Of a stretch of 19,164 nucleotides of DNA, positions 6,684 to 14,142 are shown piece after piece. The DNA is from Tepidisphaeraceae bacterium (GTDB lineage: Bacteria > Planctomycetota > Phycisphaerae > Tepidisphaerales > Tepidisphaeraceae). A program made the translations under genes and the position numbers. The stretch lies in the NCBI GenBank assembly GCA_025450555.1, contig JANWHF010000277.1, positions 1-19,164 of the forward strand, in the 5' to 3' direction. How positions within the stretch are numbered: position 1 is the stretch's first letter; each line of letters starts with the position of its first letter. The notes under the pieces are model-generated. The model made no database searches. It had not been told where the DNA came from and saw only the letters and a program-made list of their open reading frames with translations.

Positions 6684-8120
6684 ATGGGTTTGTTTTCCAG
6701 CAAGGGTAGTTCAGTCGCCGAGCCGCGCAACGGCCAGTCTCTGATTGCGGGCGAGCCGAATGCCGCGCCGGCCGCGCCAGCGATTCGTCCGGTGCCGATT
6801 CATGCGCCTATTTCCGGAAACGCGCCACAGCAATCGGAGCGTTCGGTTTACCTTCAGCAGCTCAAAGTCCGCATTCACCAGCAACTGGTCAGCCGCCTGG
6901 ACGTGCAGAACCTGCGGATGCTGCCGCCGGATACCGTTCGCGGCGAAGTGCGCATTCTCATTCGAGAGCTGTGCCAGTCGGAAAAAGGGCTGATTAACAG
7001 CGCCGATCAGGAACGGCTGATGGACGAGGTCATGGATGAGACCTTCGGCCTCGGTCCGCTGGAGACGCTGCTGAAGGATCAAACCATCACCGATATTCTG
7101 GTGAATCGCTTCGATCGCATTTATGTGGAGCGCCGCGGGCGCCTGGAAGAAGCCGACGTCCGCTTCCGCGACAATCAGCATCTTCGACAGATTATCGATC
7201 GTATCGTCGGTATGGTCGGCCGGCGCGTCGATGAAACCAGCCCGATGGTGGACGCGCGCCTGGCCGACGGCAGCCGCGTGAACGCAATCATCCCGCCGTT
7301 GGCACTCGACGGGCCGGCGATGTCCGTTCGACGATTTGGCGCCAAGCCGCTCCAGCTTGAAGACCTCATCCGCCACGGCGCGTTTCCTTCAGCGGTCATG
7401 GATTTTCTCTCGGCGGCCGTGCAGGCGCGATGCAATGTGGTGATCAGCGGAGGCACCGGCTCGGGCAAGACGACGCTCCTGAACTGCCTGTCGCGCTATA
7501 TTCCGCCGGACGAACGCGTCATTACGATCGAAGACGCAGCCGAACTTCAGCTCCAGCAGCCTCACGTGGTTCGTCTGGAAACGCGTCCGCCCAACGTCGA
7601 AGGCAAGGGCGAAGTCACCCAGCGCGACCTGGTCAAAAACAGCCTGCGAATGCGTCCTGATCGCATTGTGATCGGGGAAGTGCGCGGCGGGGAATCGCTG
7701 GACATGCTCCAGGCGATGAATACCGGCCACGAAGGATCGATGACCACGATTCACGCCAACAATACGCGCGATTCATTAGGCCGACTCGAAGTCATGATCG
7801 CCATGGCGGGCTATGACATTCCCATTAAAGCTTTGCGGCAGCAGATCGCCAGTGCCGTGCAGATCATCGTGCAGTCGCGCCGCGTGACCGGCGGCCGCCG
7901 AAAGGTCGTCAGCGTCAGTGAGATCACCGGCATGGAGGGGGATGCCATCCAGATGCACGACCTGTTCGTCTGGGAGCCGACCGGCATGGACACCGACGGT
8001 CATGCGACCGGTCGCTTTTCCGCCACCGGCATCCGTCCGCGATGTGCCGAGCGCATCGAGCACCGCGGCATCCGGCTGCCTTCAGACCTGTTCGTCAGGA
8101 GGGTGCTCGAGTCGTTGTAG
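6684..8120 (+). CDS. cpaF: CpaF/TadA pilus assembly ATPase
   Basis: The 478-residue cytoplasmic secretion ATPase (GspE/PulE superfamily, TadA branch) energises Flp pilus extension and probably retraction. Visible marks are a flexible Ala/Pro-rich N-terminus (1-50), the helical region LGPLETLLKDQTITDILVN (123-141), Walker A GGTGSGKTT (256-264), the Asp box around ITIEDAAEL (280-288), Walker B RIVIGEVRGGE (327-337) and the His box GHEGSMTTIHANN (348-360). All catalytic motifs are intact. Length is usual for the family. The start ATG at 6684 has AGGA 8 bases upstream. tadB begins 21 bases after the stop, consistent with one transcript. Confidence 0.95.
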   Translation: MGLFSSKGSSVAEPRNGQSLIAGEPNAAPAAPAIRPVPIHAPISGNAPQQSERSVYLQQLKVRIHQQLVSRLDVQNLRMLPPDTVRGEVRILIRELCQSEKGLINSADQERLMDEVMDETFGLGPLETLLKDQTITDILVNRFDRIYVERRGRLEEADVRFRDNQHLRQIIDRIVGMVGRRVDETSPMVDARLADGSRVNAIIPPLALDGPAMSVRRFGAKPLQLEDLIRHGAFPSAVMDFLSAAVQARCNVVISGGTGSGKTTLLNCLSRYIPPDERVITIEDAAELQLQQPHVVRLETRPPNVEGKGEVTQRDLVKNSLRMRPDRIVIGEVRGGESLDMLQAMNTGHEGSMTTIHANNTRDSLGRLEVMIAMAGYDIPIKALRQQIASAVQIIVQSRRVTGGRRKVVSVSEITGMEGDAIQMHDLFVWEPTGMDTDGHATGRFSATGIRPRCAERIEHRGIRLPSDLFVRRVLESL

Positions 8121-8141
8121 GCCATGCTGCGAGAATGAACC

Positions 8142-9098
8142 ATGAACCAGTTGCTCATCCCCATCCTCATCGCACTTGCCGTGGCATGCCTGGCCTGGTG
8201 GGGCGTTTGGCTCTTCGGCTCGCTGACGGACAGTGAGCAGCGAAAGCTTCATAAACGTCTGAGCATTGATTCGATCAAGATCGACACGCCCGGCGCCCTG
8301 TCGATCACTTTGCCTGATGAAGTGAAGATGCCTGAGTTCCTGGCGCACAAGCCTTTCATCCAAACGCTTGCGCGCAGGCTGCTTCAGGTTGCGCCTGATG
8401 TCAGTTTGCGAAAATTCCTGTTGATTGCCGCATGCTGCGCCATGGCCGGGGCAGTCACCGCCATGGCATTTAACTGCGGCATCGTGGTCATCGCCTGCTG
8501 TGGGTTGGGTAGCGGGTATCTGCCGGTCTTCCTCCTGAACATGCGCCATGCCAAGCGGCAGAAGGCGGTCATGATGCAGCTTCCAGAGGCGCTGGACTTT
8601 CTGGCGCGCGTCATGCGCGCCGGCCACAGCTTAAGCACCGGATTTCAGATGATGAGCGAGGAACTTCCCGCTCCGCTCTCGATTGAATTTCGCAAGTGTT
8701 ACGACCAGCACAGCCTGGGTCAGGCGCTGGAGGATGGCCTGCGCGACATGTCGCAACGCATCGATTCAACCGACTTCCACTTTTTTGTGACGGCGGTGCT
8801 CATTCAACGTCAAACAGGCGGCGATCTTTCGGAAGTGCTTACCAACATCAGCGGGCTGGTGCGGGAGCGCATCCGACTGCAGCGGCATGTTCGCGCCAAA
8901 ACCGCCGAAGGCCGATTCACCGGATACGTCATGGTTGCGTTTCCAGCAGTTATGTTTTGCATCTGCTATGCCATGAACAGCGAAAATTACGGCAAGTTCT
9001 TTAATACCCATCTGGGCATCATCCTGCTTTGCACCGCAATCGGCCTGCAGCTGATGGGGTTGTTCCTGATCAAGAAGCTTACAACGGTCAAGGTGTAG
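8142..9098 (+). CDS. tadB: Inner-membrane platform protein TadB
   Basis: The 318-residue GspF-family protein has an N-terminal helix (4-24), a central hydrophobic pair (92-110, 112-134), a cytoplasmic T2SSF domain (about 146-255) and two C-terminal helices (about 260-278, 293-311). Motifs include LPEALDFLARVMRAGHSL and ALEDGLRDM..IDSTDFHFF..AVLIQRQTGGDL, the classic TadB signature. With TadC it forms the platform on which CpaF acts. The ribosome site is weak. The stop TAG at 9096-9098 is 2 bases before the tadC ATG, and the tadC ribosome site lies inside the last tadB codons. Confidence 0.93.
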   Translation: MNQLLIPILIALAVACLAWWGVWLFGSLTDSEQRKLHKRLSIDSIKIDTPGALSITLPDEVKMPEFLAHKPFIQTLARRLLQVAPDVSLRKFLLIAACCAMAGAVTAMAFNCGIVVIACCGLGSGYLPVFLLNMRHAKRQKAVMMQLPEALDFLARVMRAGHSLSTGFQMMSEELPAPLSIEFRKCYDQHSLGQALEDGLRDMSQRIDSTDFHFFVTAVLIQRQTGGDLSEVLTNISGLVRERIRLQRHVRAKTAEGRFTGYVMVAFPAVMFCICYAMNSENYGKFFNTHLGIILLCTAIGLQLMGLFLIKKLTTVKV

Positions 9099-9100
9099 CC

Positions 9101-10024
9101 ATGGACAATCAATGGCTGATGATTCTGTTATGTGCCGGGGCCGCGGGCCTGGTCGCGATGTTTGTCGGCCAGCTCTTTTCAGGCGCTGACACCGGCAAAC
9201 TTCGCGACCGCCTCAAGGGCGGCGGGAAATTCACCGTCTCCGCCGCGGCAGTCAAGGCGCAGCGTAATGGCATCAGGAACATGGCCGAGCGCATCGGTCA
9301 AATCGCTGCCGAGCCCTTCATGCCTAAGACGCGCGAGACGCAATCAAAACTCAAGATGAAGCTTGGTTGGGCCGGCATTCATGCACCCGCCGCCATGCGC
9401 GCGATGACCGGCGCCAAGGTCATCCTGGCTGGTTCGGGCGTGGTCGCTGGCTACTTCGTAGGAAGCATGTTCGATTATTCGATGATGGGATTCGCCGTCG
9501 GCGGTCTGGCCGGCTACATGCTGCCAATGATCTGGCTTAAGCTGCGCATCTCGGGCAATCAAAAAGCTTTAACGTACGGCTTGGCCGATGCCCTGGACCT
9601 GATGGTTGTCTGCATTGAAGCCGGCCTGACGGTGGACGGCGCCATGCAGCGGGTGGGGCAGGAACTGGCCCTCGCCCATCCGACGCTGGCGCGCGAGCTA
9701 AGCATCACTCATATGGAAACGCGCGTCGGTCTGTCCCGGGCTGAAGCCATGAAAAAGCTCGGACTTCGAACGGGAAATCCGGCGGTCCAATCGCTGGTGG
9801 CAATGCTGATCCAGGCCGAGCGGTTTGGAACCAGTGTGGCCCAGGCGCTCCGCGTTCATGCCGAAACTTTGCGCGCCAATCGCCAATTTGTTGCCGAGGA
9901 AGCTGCAGCCAAAGCATCGGTGAAAATGAGCTTTCCCTTGGTGCTCTTTATCTTTCCGTCCACATTTATCGTCCTCGCCGGACCCACCATCATTAACCTG
10001 ATGTCAAGCGATCTGTTCAAATGA
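9101..10024 (+). CDS. tadC: Inner-membrane platform protein TadC
   Basis: From the ATG at 9101 the product has 307 residues. A frame opening upstream (9029) overlaps tadB and was rejected because AAGGTG (9090-9095) precedes 9101. The protein has an N-terminal helix (4-24), a hydrophobic pair (105-121, 128-147), the T2SSF domain (about 160-275, with ALDLMVVCIEAGLTVDGAMQRV and FGTSVAQALRVHAETLR) and a C-terminal helix (278-300). These match TadC, the second platform component beside TadB. Translation is probably coupled to tadB. The next gene begins 39 bases after the stop. Confidence 0.93.
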   Translation: MDNQWLMILLCAGAAGLVAMFVGQLFSGADTGKLRDRLKGGGKFTVSAAAVKAQRNGIRNMAERIGQIAAEPFMPKTRETQSKLKMKLGWAGIHAPAAMRAMTGAKVILAGSGVVAGYFVGSMFDYSMMGFAVGGLAGYMLPMIWLKLRISGNQKALTYGLADALDLMVVCIEAGLTVDGAMQRVGQELALAHPTLARELSITHMETRVGLSRAEAMKKLGLRTGNPAVQSLVAMLIQAERFGTSVAQALRVHAETLRANRQFVAEEAAAKASVKMSFPLVLFIFPSTFIVLAGPTIINLMSSDLFK

Positions 10025-10063
10025 CCTGTGCGGAAAATGCCGATTGAATCAAAAAGGCTTACT

Positions 10064-10615
10064 ATGAACATCAATACAAAAATCCGCGTGGCGCTGAGCC
10101 TGATGACCGGCGTGGCAATCGTCGCGCTGGCCGCCGGCTGCAACCACGAAAGCTCCGAGCCCGGCAGCGGCTTTCATTCCGATGAACAGGCCTGGGACAT
10201 CAATCAGATTGAAGATGCCCAGACTGCCCGCGCTGCCCGCCAGGATGCCACGCTTCGCGACTATCATTTCTCAGCTGACCAGCTCAATTCTCTAGGCCAG
10301 GAACGGCTGGATCTGATGCTCCACGATGGTGGCGTCTATACGCCACTGGTGATTTACCTCGATGTTCCCTCCGACGATCAGATTGCCCGCCGCAGGCAGT
10401 CGGTGGCGATGTTCCTCAAAGATCGCGGCGTCCGCGATGACCAGATCAAGCTTGAAATGGGTGCGAATCCAAAATCGATCAGCTCAGTCGAGCCGCTTGC
10501 GCTGCCCGGCGATGAACAATCGAAGAATGGCACTACGCCGGCATCTCCCGCTGGTCCAGCCAATGGCACAAGTGGACAGCAAGGCATGTCGCAGCCCGGC
10601 GGAATGGGTCACTGA
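10064..10615 (+). CDS. CpaD-like outer-membrane lipoprotein of the Tad locus
   Basis: From the ATG at 10064 (AAAGG 7 bases upstream) the product has 183 residues, with a lipoprotein signal and lipobox LAAGC at Cys26. A mixed alpha/beta domain (about 68-135) has LNSLGQERLDLML, PLVIYLDVP, RRRQSVAMFLKDRGV and DDQIKLEMGANP. This strand-helix pattern and its position suggest the pilotin-like or secretin-assisting role of CpaD/RcpB. I see no diagnostic CpaD residues, so the family assignment is inference. The tail (about 150-183) is rich in Gly, Ser, Pro and Gln and ends in GGMGH. A GTG at 10028 is a weaker start, since it would place the lipobox cysteine too far in. The gene is last in the operon, 34 bases before the terminator stem. 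Confidence 0.75.
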   Translation: MNINTKIRVALSLMTGVAIVALAAGCNHESSEPGSGFHSDEQAWDINQIEDAQTARAARQDATLRDYHFSADQLNSLGQERLDLMLHDGGVYTPLVIYLDVPSDDQIARRRQSVAMFLKDRGVRDDQIKLEMGANPKSISSVEPLALPGDEQSKNGTTPASPAGPANGTSGQQGMSQPGGMGH

Positions 10616-10649
10616 TATCGCGTCTTCCGGAGTGGAGATCTCGCGACGA

Positions 10650-10684
10650 ACAGGGCAGGTTTTTACCTGCCCTGTCTGCTTTTT
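10650..10684 (+). terminator. Intrinsic terminator closing the Tad operon
   Basis: A perfect 11-bp stem (10650-10660 with 10665-10675, ACAGGGCAGGT paired to its complement) has a TTTT loop, followed by CTGC and five T bases (10680-10684). It closes the pilus locus and separates it from the zinc-ribbon gene. Confidence 0.92.
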
Positions 10685-10694
10685 ATGGCTTAGC

Positions 10695-10746
10695 GATTTT
10701 GCGGGGGCATTTGCGATCCAGCATTTATCGGGCTTGATTTTGCGGG
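10695..10746 (+). repeat. 11-bp direct repeat upstream of the zinc-ribbon gene
   Basis: GATTTTGCGGG occurs at 10695-10705 and again at 10736-10746, 41 bases apart, close to four helical turns. The second copy overlaps the candidate -35 hexamer, so the pair could be an operator. Confidence 0.5.
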
Positions 10747-10768
10747 ACACAGGCAGCAGAGCTATGAT
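10740..10768 (+). promoter_or_regulatory. Candidate sigma-70 promoter
   Basis: TTGCGG (10740-10745), a 17-base spacer and TATGAT (10763-10768) lie after the Tad terminator and 39 bases before the ATG at 10808. The -10 box matches the consensus at five of six positions and the -35 at three of six. Its position just after a terminator supports it. Confidence 0.45.
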
Positions 10769-10807
10769 GCCATCGGTTTCTAACCTGAAGATTTCGAGGG
10801 GTTGCAA

Positions 10808-11521
10808 ATGCCGGGCGAGCAAGTATTTCCCTGTCCTCACTGCGGGATGGCGTATCAATTGACGCCAGACTATCTGGCGCAATATGGCGGCCAAGCAACC
10901 CAATGCCGTCAATGCCAACGCATATTTACGCTGCCAATTGCCCAGCCGATTGGGGTGGCGCCGGCCGAAGGCGTGCAAGTGCTTCCTTATATGGCTCCGA
11001 TCGCCGCGGTGTCCTATGGAGTGTGGCGCGATGGGAACCAGATTGTTGCAAGCAAAGGCGCCACGCTTCCGCCAGCATGTGTGAAGTGCAACAGCACGGA
11101 AGACCTCAAGTCATACCGGCGAACTTATTCATGGCATCATCCCGCTTGGGCGCTCCTGCTTCTGGTCGCAGTGCTGCTCTACATTGTCGTCGCCCTGGCG
11201 CTTCGAAAGAGCGGCCCCCTTACCTACAGCTTGTGTCGCAGGCATCGCAAACGCAGGGCGATGGCGCTGCTGTGGATGTGGATTGGCATCCTGGGCAGCT
11301 TTGCCGTGATGTTTGTGGGCTGCAGCATGACCGAGCGGCAAGAGGATTTGCAGATCGGTATCGTCCTGGGTTGTATAGGCGTATTTCTTGCGTCGTTGAT
11401 CCTCGGCGTGTTATTCGCACGTATTCTGACACCTAAAAAGATTGACGATCGTTTCCTCTACCTCAGCGGCGCGTGCCCGGAATTCCTCAATACGCTGCCA
11501 GACGCCGGCTTTTCCCGCTAA
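10808..11521 (+). CDS. Zinc-ribbon membrane protein, unknown function
   Basis: From the ATG at 10808 (GAGGGG 6 bases upstream) the product has 237 residues. An N-terminal zinc ribbon uses Cys9, Cys12, Cys33 and Cys36 (FPCPHCGMAYQL, TQCRQCQRIF), resembling MJ0042-type fingers common in Planctomycetota. A second possible metal site is Cys91/Cys94 (CVKC) with Cys143/His146 (SLCRRH) on either side of the first membrane helix. Three hydrophobic segments follow (about 113-132, 152-171, 183-206). The SWHHPAW stretch before the first helix is typical of a planctomycete family I recognise only by pattern. Function is unknown; a membrane-linked sensor or scaffold is possible. It sits behind its own candidate promoter and before the GspE-N-like gene. 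Confidence 0.8.
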   Translation: MPGEQVFPCPHCGMAYQLTPDYLAQYGGQATQCRQCQRIFTLPIAQPIGVAPAEGVQVLPYMAPIAAVSYGVWRDGNQIVASKGATLPPACVKCNSTEDLKSYRRTYSWHHPAWALLLLVAVLLYIVVALALRKSGPLTYSLCRRHRKRRAMALLWMWIGILGSFAVMFVGCSMTERQEDLQIGIVLGCIGVFLASLILGVLFARILTPKKIDDRFLYLSGACPEFLNTLPDAGFSR

Positions 11522-11619
11522 TCCAGCATCGTTCCGATCTCTTTGCCTACGTCCGACAAAAAGCACGGGCAAGATGCAGAGCATTCCTGCCGATACTGTC
11601 AATGGAAGAAACATTTGGC

Positions 11620-11626
11620 AGGAGGT
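11620..11626 (+). promoter_or_regulatory. Shine-Dalgarno AGGAGGT deciding a TTG start
   Basis: AGGAGGT is the best ribosome site in the window. It lies 4 bases before a TTG at 11631 that is in frame with the GspE-N-like protein, whereas upstream in-frame ATGs (for example 11574) have none. Confidence 0.7.
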
Positions 11627-11630
11627 CGGA

Positions 11631-12098
11631 TTGACTGGTATCCACATTGGACAGTTGTTGATCGAGCAAGGGGTCCTCAGCGAGGGTCAGGTCCAGCACA
11701 TTCTCAAAGTGCAGAAGATCTCCCATCGCCCGTTTGGCGACCTGGCCGAGCGCCTCTATGGCGTCGATCCGAAGGCTGTCGAGGATGCCTGGGTCCAACA
11801 ATACCTGCGAATGGTCGGCGTGATCGACCTCGAAGAGCAGCATATCGAAGTCGAATGCCTGCGAATGCTCAACCGCCGCCAGGCCTGGCAATTCCATTTG
11901 CTCCCTCTTCATCGCGAAGCCGAGGGGCTGCAATTGGCCACCAGCGCCGAAGACCTGGTTCGCTCTGTGAATTTCACGACCCGCAAATTCGATGAGCCGG
12001 TCCATTTCCTCATTGCTGAGCGCGAGCAGCTCCGCGAATTCCTGATGAAGCACTACCCCGTCCCGCAGTGCATCGCGCAGTTCTCGGAGAATATGTAA
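11631..12098 (+). CDS. Stand-alone GspE/PilB N-terminal (MshEN-like) domain protein
   Basis: With the TTG start at 11631 the product has 155 residues and begins exactly at the domain (MTGIHIGQLLIEQGVLSEGQV). The layout is that of the N-terminal region of GspE/PilB ATPases. One motif of about 24 residues lies at 5-28 and a second, weaker one at 35-57 (FGDLAERLYGVDPKAV). A subdomain with HLLPLHREAEGLQLATSAED (about 89-108) and a terminal helix (131-142) follow. No Walker motifs are present, so it is not an ATPase. MshEN domains can bind cyclic di-GMP, but the usual RLG motif is replaced by HIG and PFG here, so binding is uncertain. It could link signalling to a pilus or secretion ATPase. An ATG at 11574 would add 19 residues. 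Confidence 0.75.
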   Translation: MTGIHIGQLLIEQGVLSEGQVQHILKVQKISHRPFGDLAERLYGVDPKAVEDAWVQQYLRMVGVIDLEEQHIEVECLRMLNRRQAWQFHLLPLHREAEGLQLATSAEDLVRSVNFTTRKFDEPVHFLIAEREQLREFLMKHYPVPQCIAQFSENM

Positions 12099-12136
12099 GC
12101 CCCGCGATTCTTACGCGATCTAAAAAGACTCGCCGT

Positions 12137-12177
12137 GCGGCTCCCATTCGCAATGCGGATTGGAGCCGCTTCTTTTT
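12137..12177 (+). terminator. Strong intrinsic terminator, possibly bidirectional
   Basis: GCGGCTCC (12137-12144) pairs with GGAGCCGC (12162-12169). After one mismatch a second 6-bp stem (12146-12151 with 12155-12160) closes on an AAT loop. The stem is followed by TTCTTTTT (12170-12177). AAAAAGA at 12122-12128 mirrors TCTTTTT, so the hairpin could also stop minus-strand transcripts. Confidence 0.9.
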
Positions 12178-12214
12178 GCGCTCAATAACTCTACAGGTCT
12201 GCGGCTGCTGGCTC

Positions 12215-12220
12215 TACAAT
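12215..12220 (+). promoter_or_regulatory. Candidate -10 box of the ABC exporter gene
   Basis: TACAAT overlaps the ATG at 12219. A start site about 7 bases downstream would coincide with the second in-frame ATG at 12228, giving a leaderless message. No convincing -35 hexamer was found. Confidence 0.25.
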
Positions 12221-14096
12221 GATTGTGATGCAGCCGTCGCAGTCGAAGCCGCAGGATCCTCCGCGCAAATCCAAATCCTCGCCCGTGTTCGTTCGCCTCC
12301 TGGCAATGCTTCGCCCGTATTGGCTGATGATCGGGGTGGGGCTTTTGCTACTGCTCCTGTCGATTCCCGGCGAATTGTTTCCCGCCCTGGTCTGGAAGTA
12401 CGTCACCGATGATCTGATTCTGCGCGGCCATTCCCACCCGACGCCGGTCCTGGCGACATGGTTCTCATTCGGCGGCCATTTACGATCTTCCATGGCGCTG
12501 CTGGGCTCATCGTTGATCTGGCTGTTCGTCATTTACGAAAGCGGCGAAGTATTCGGAACGCTCAGCACCAACGTCATGAACCGCATCGCCCAAAGATTTA
12601 TTCTGGGCCTGCGAAATCGCGTCTACCACAAGCTTCAGGGGCAGAGCCTGGGCTATCTCCAGCGGCAGCGGCTGGGGGACCTGATCAGCCGGGCGATGGG
12701 TGATGTGGATGAGATTCAGTCTTTCATCGTCAATGGCATCGATCAGATCATCGGAGAAGGCGTTCTCTGGGCCGCGACCGTCGTGCTGCTGATGATGATG
12801 GATTGGCGGGTGGCCTGCGTTTCACTGGCCCCCCTGATCCTGGTCTATGTGCTATTGCGACATTTCAATGCTCGCATCAAACCCATTTACACGGCCGCAC
12901 GGGAGAGGGCGGCAGAGGTGACGCATCGGCTGCAGGAGAATCTGTCGGGCGTCGTGGTCATCAAGATTTTCGGACGTGAGCCGCAGGAGGCTGAGCGGTT
13001 TCAATCCGCCACGCGCGGCTATTACGATCAGCAGATCCAGGCCATCAATGCTCGCAGCATCTTTTTCAGCTTCACGCGAAGTGTCGGCTTTTTCAGCAAC
13101 GTCTTCATGATTGGATTGGGTGGGTACCTGATCCTCTCCGGCAGCAGCTTCACGGTCGGAAAACTGCTCGCATTCCGCGCTTATTGGTGGCGGCTTTATG
13201 GTCCGGTGCAGACTCTTGCGCGCGTCAACGACACGGTTCAACGTGCGGTGGCTTCAGCACGGCGCGTCTTCGAATTACTCGATGCGCCTGAAGAATTGCC
13301 CGATGCGCCGGATGCGGTTCGACTTGATGAAGTGCGGGGCAGCATTTGCCTGGAAAACCTGTCGTTTCGATATCCCAACGAGATCGATGGCCGCGAGCAG
13401 CCGATCGTTTTGAATGATGTCTCCATCCAGATTCAGCCGGGCCAGACGGTGGCGCTGTGTGGCCCCTCTGGTTCTGGCAAGAGCACGATTCTCAATCTGC
13501 TTTTGCGTTTCTATGATCCACTTTCGGGCCGCGTGACCATCGACGGGCGCGACCTCCGTCAAATCAGCAAGGAAAGCCTGCGGCGACATTTCGCGCTGGT
13601 GCAGCAGGAAAGTTTTTTGTTTGACGACAGCATCCTCGACAACATCCGCTACGGCCATCCGCAGGCCAGCATGGAGCAGGTTGTCGCTGCCGCCAAGGCG
13701 GCCAATGCTCACGGATTCATCAGCCGACTTCCCGAAGGCTATCACACCAAAGTCGGCGAGCGAGGCGTGCGACTCAGCGGAGGCCAGAAACAGCGCCTGA
13801 GCATCGCCCGCGCCTTCCTGGCCAATCCAAATGTGCTGCTGCTCGATGAGCCAACCAGCAGCGTCGAGCCGGACAGCGAGGCAGCGATTATCGCCGCCCT
13901 CGATCGGCTCATGGTGGGTCGAACGACGATCCTCACGAGCCACCGTCCGAGCCTGATCAACCAGGCCGATGTCGTCTATGTCATTCAGGATGGTCGCGTC
14001 ACCGAACAAGGCAGCCCGCGCGATCTCGCCCAAGGCGACGGCTGGTTTGCCCGCTTCGTCCGCACCAGCGACGACGCCATGCCGGAAATGGCGTGA
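12219..14096 (+). CDS. ABC exporter, type I half-transporter (permease-ATPase fusion)
   Basis: The 625-residue protein (616 if the ATG at 12228 is used) joins six membrane helices (about 34-330) to a nucleotide-binding domain (about 376-612), like MsbA or other lipid/drug exporters. Motifs seen are Walker A GPSGSGKST (415-423), a Q-loop VQQESFLFDDSI (461-472), signature LSGGQKQRLSIARA (519-532), Walker B VLLLDEP (539-545) and the switch TSH with His575. The D-loop reads SSVEPDSE (547-554), with Glu where Asp is usual. It would work as a homodimer or heterodimer; no partner gene is adjacent. The substrate cannot be told. It lies between a terminator and the heme cluster, and neither start has a ribosome site. 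Confidence 0.88.
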   Translation: MIVMQPSQSKPQDPPRKSKSSPVFVRLLAMLRPYWLMIGVGLLLLLLSIPGELFPALVWKYVTDDLILRGHSHPTPVLATWFSFGGHLRSSMALLGSSLIWLFVIYESGEVFGTLSTNVMNRIAQRFILGLRNRVYHKLQGQSLGYLQRQRLGDLISRAMGDVDEIQSFIVNGIDQIIGEGVLWAATVVLLMMMDWRVACVSLAPLILVYVLLRHFNARIKPIYTAARERAAEVTHRLQENLSGVVVIKIFGREPQEAERFQSATRGYYDQQIQAINARSIFFSFTRSVGFFSNVFMIGLGGYLILSGSSFTVGKLLAFRAYWWRLYGPVQTLARVNDTVQRAVASARRVFELLDAPEELPDAPDAVRLDEVRGSICLENLSFRYPNEIDGREQPIVLNDVSIQIQPGQTVALCGPSGSGKSTILNLLLRFYDPLSGRVTIDGRDLRQISKESLRRHFALVQQESFLFDDSILDNIRYGHPQASMEQVVAAAKAANAHGFISRLPEGYHTKVGERGVRLSGGQKQRLSIARAFLANPNVLLLDEPTSSVEPDSEAAIIAALDRLMVGRTTILTSHRPSLINQADVVYVIQDGRVTEQGSPRDLAQGDGWFARFVRTSDDAMPEMA

Positions 14097-14105
14097 GCGG
14101 TCGTT

Positions 14106-14133
14106 TTGCCTCGCCCGATCCATCCGCTAAAAT
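14106..14133 (+). promoter_or_regulatory. Candidate promoter of the tetrapyrrole cluster
   Basis: TTGCCT (14106-14111), a 16-base spacer and TAAAAT (14128-14133) lie in the 46-base gap after the ABC gene. The predicted transcript start near 14140 is almost at the GTG start (14143), consistent with a leaderless message. Confidence 0.45.
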
Positions 14134-14142
14134 CCAAATCTT

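Noticed and set aside
13275..14123. Minus-strand 282-codon frame opposite the ABC ATPase domain
   Set aside because: It is an antisense shadow of a well-supported gene, with no domain and no ribosome site considered convincing.
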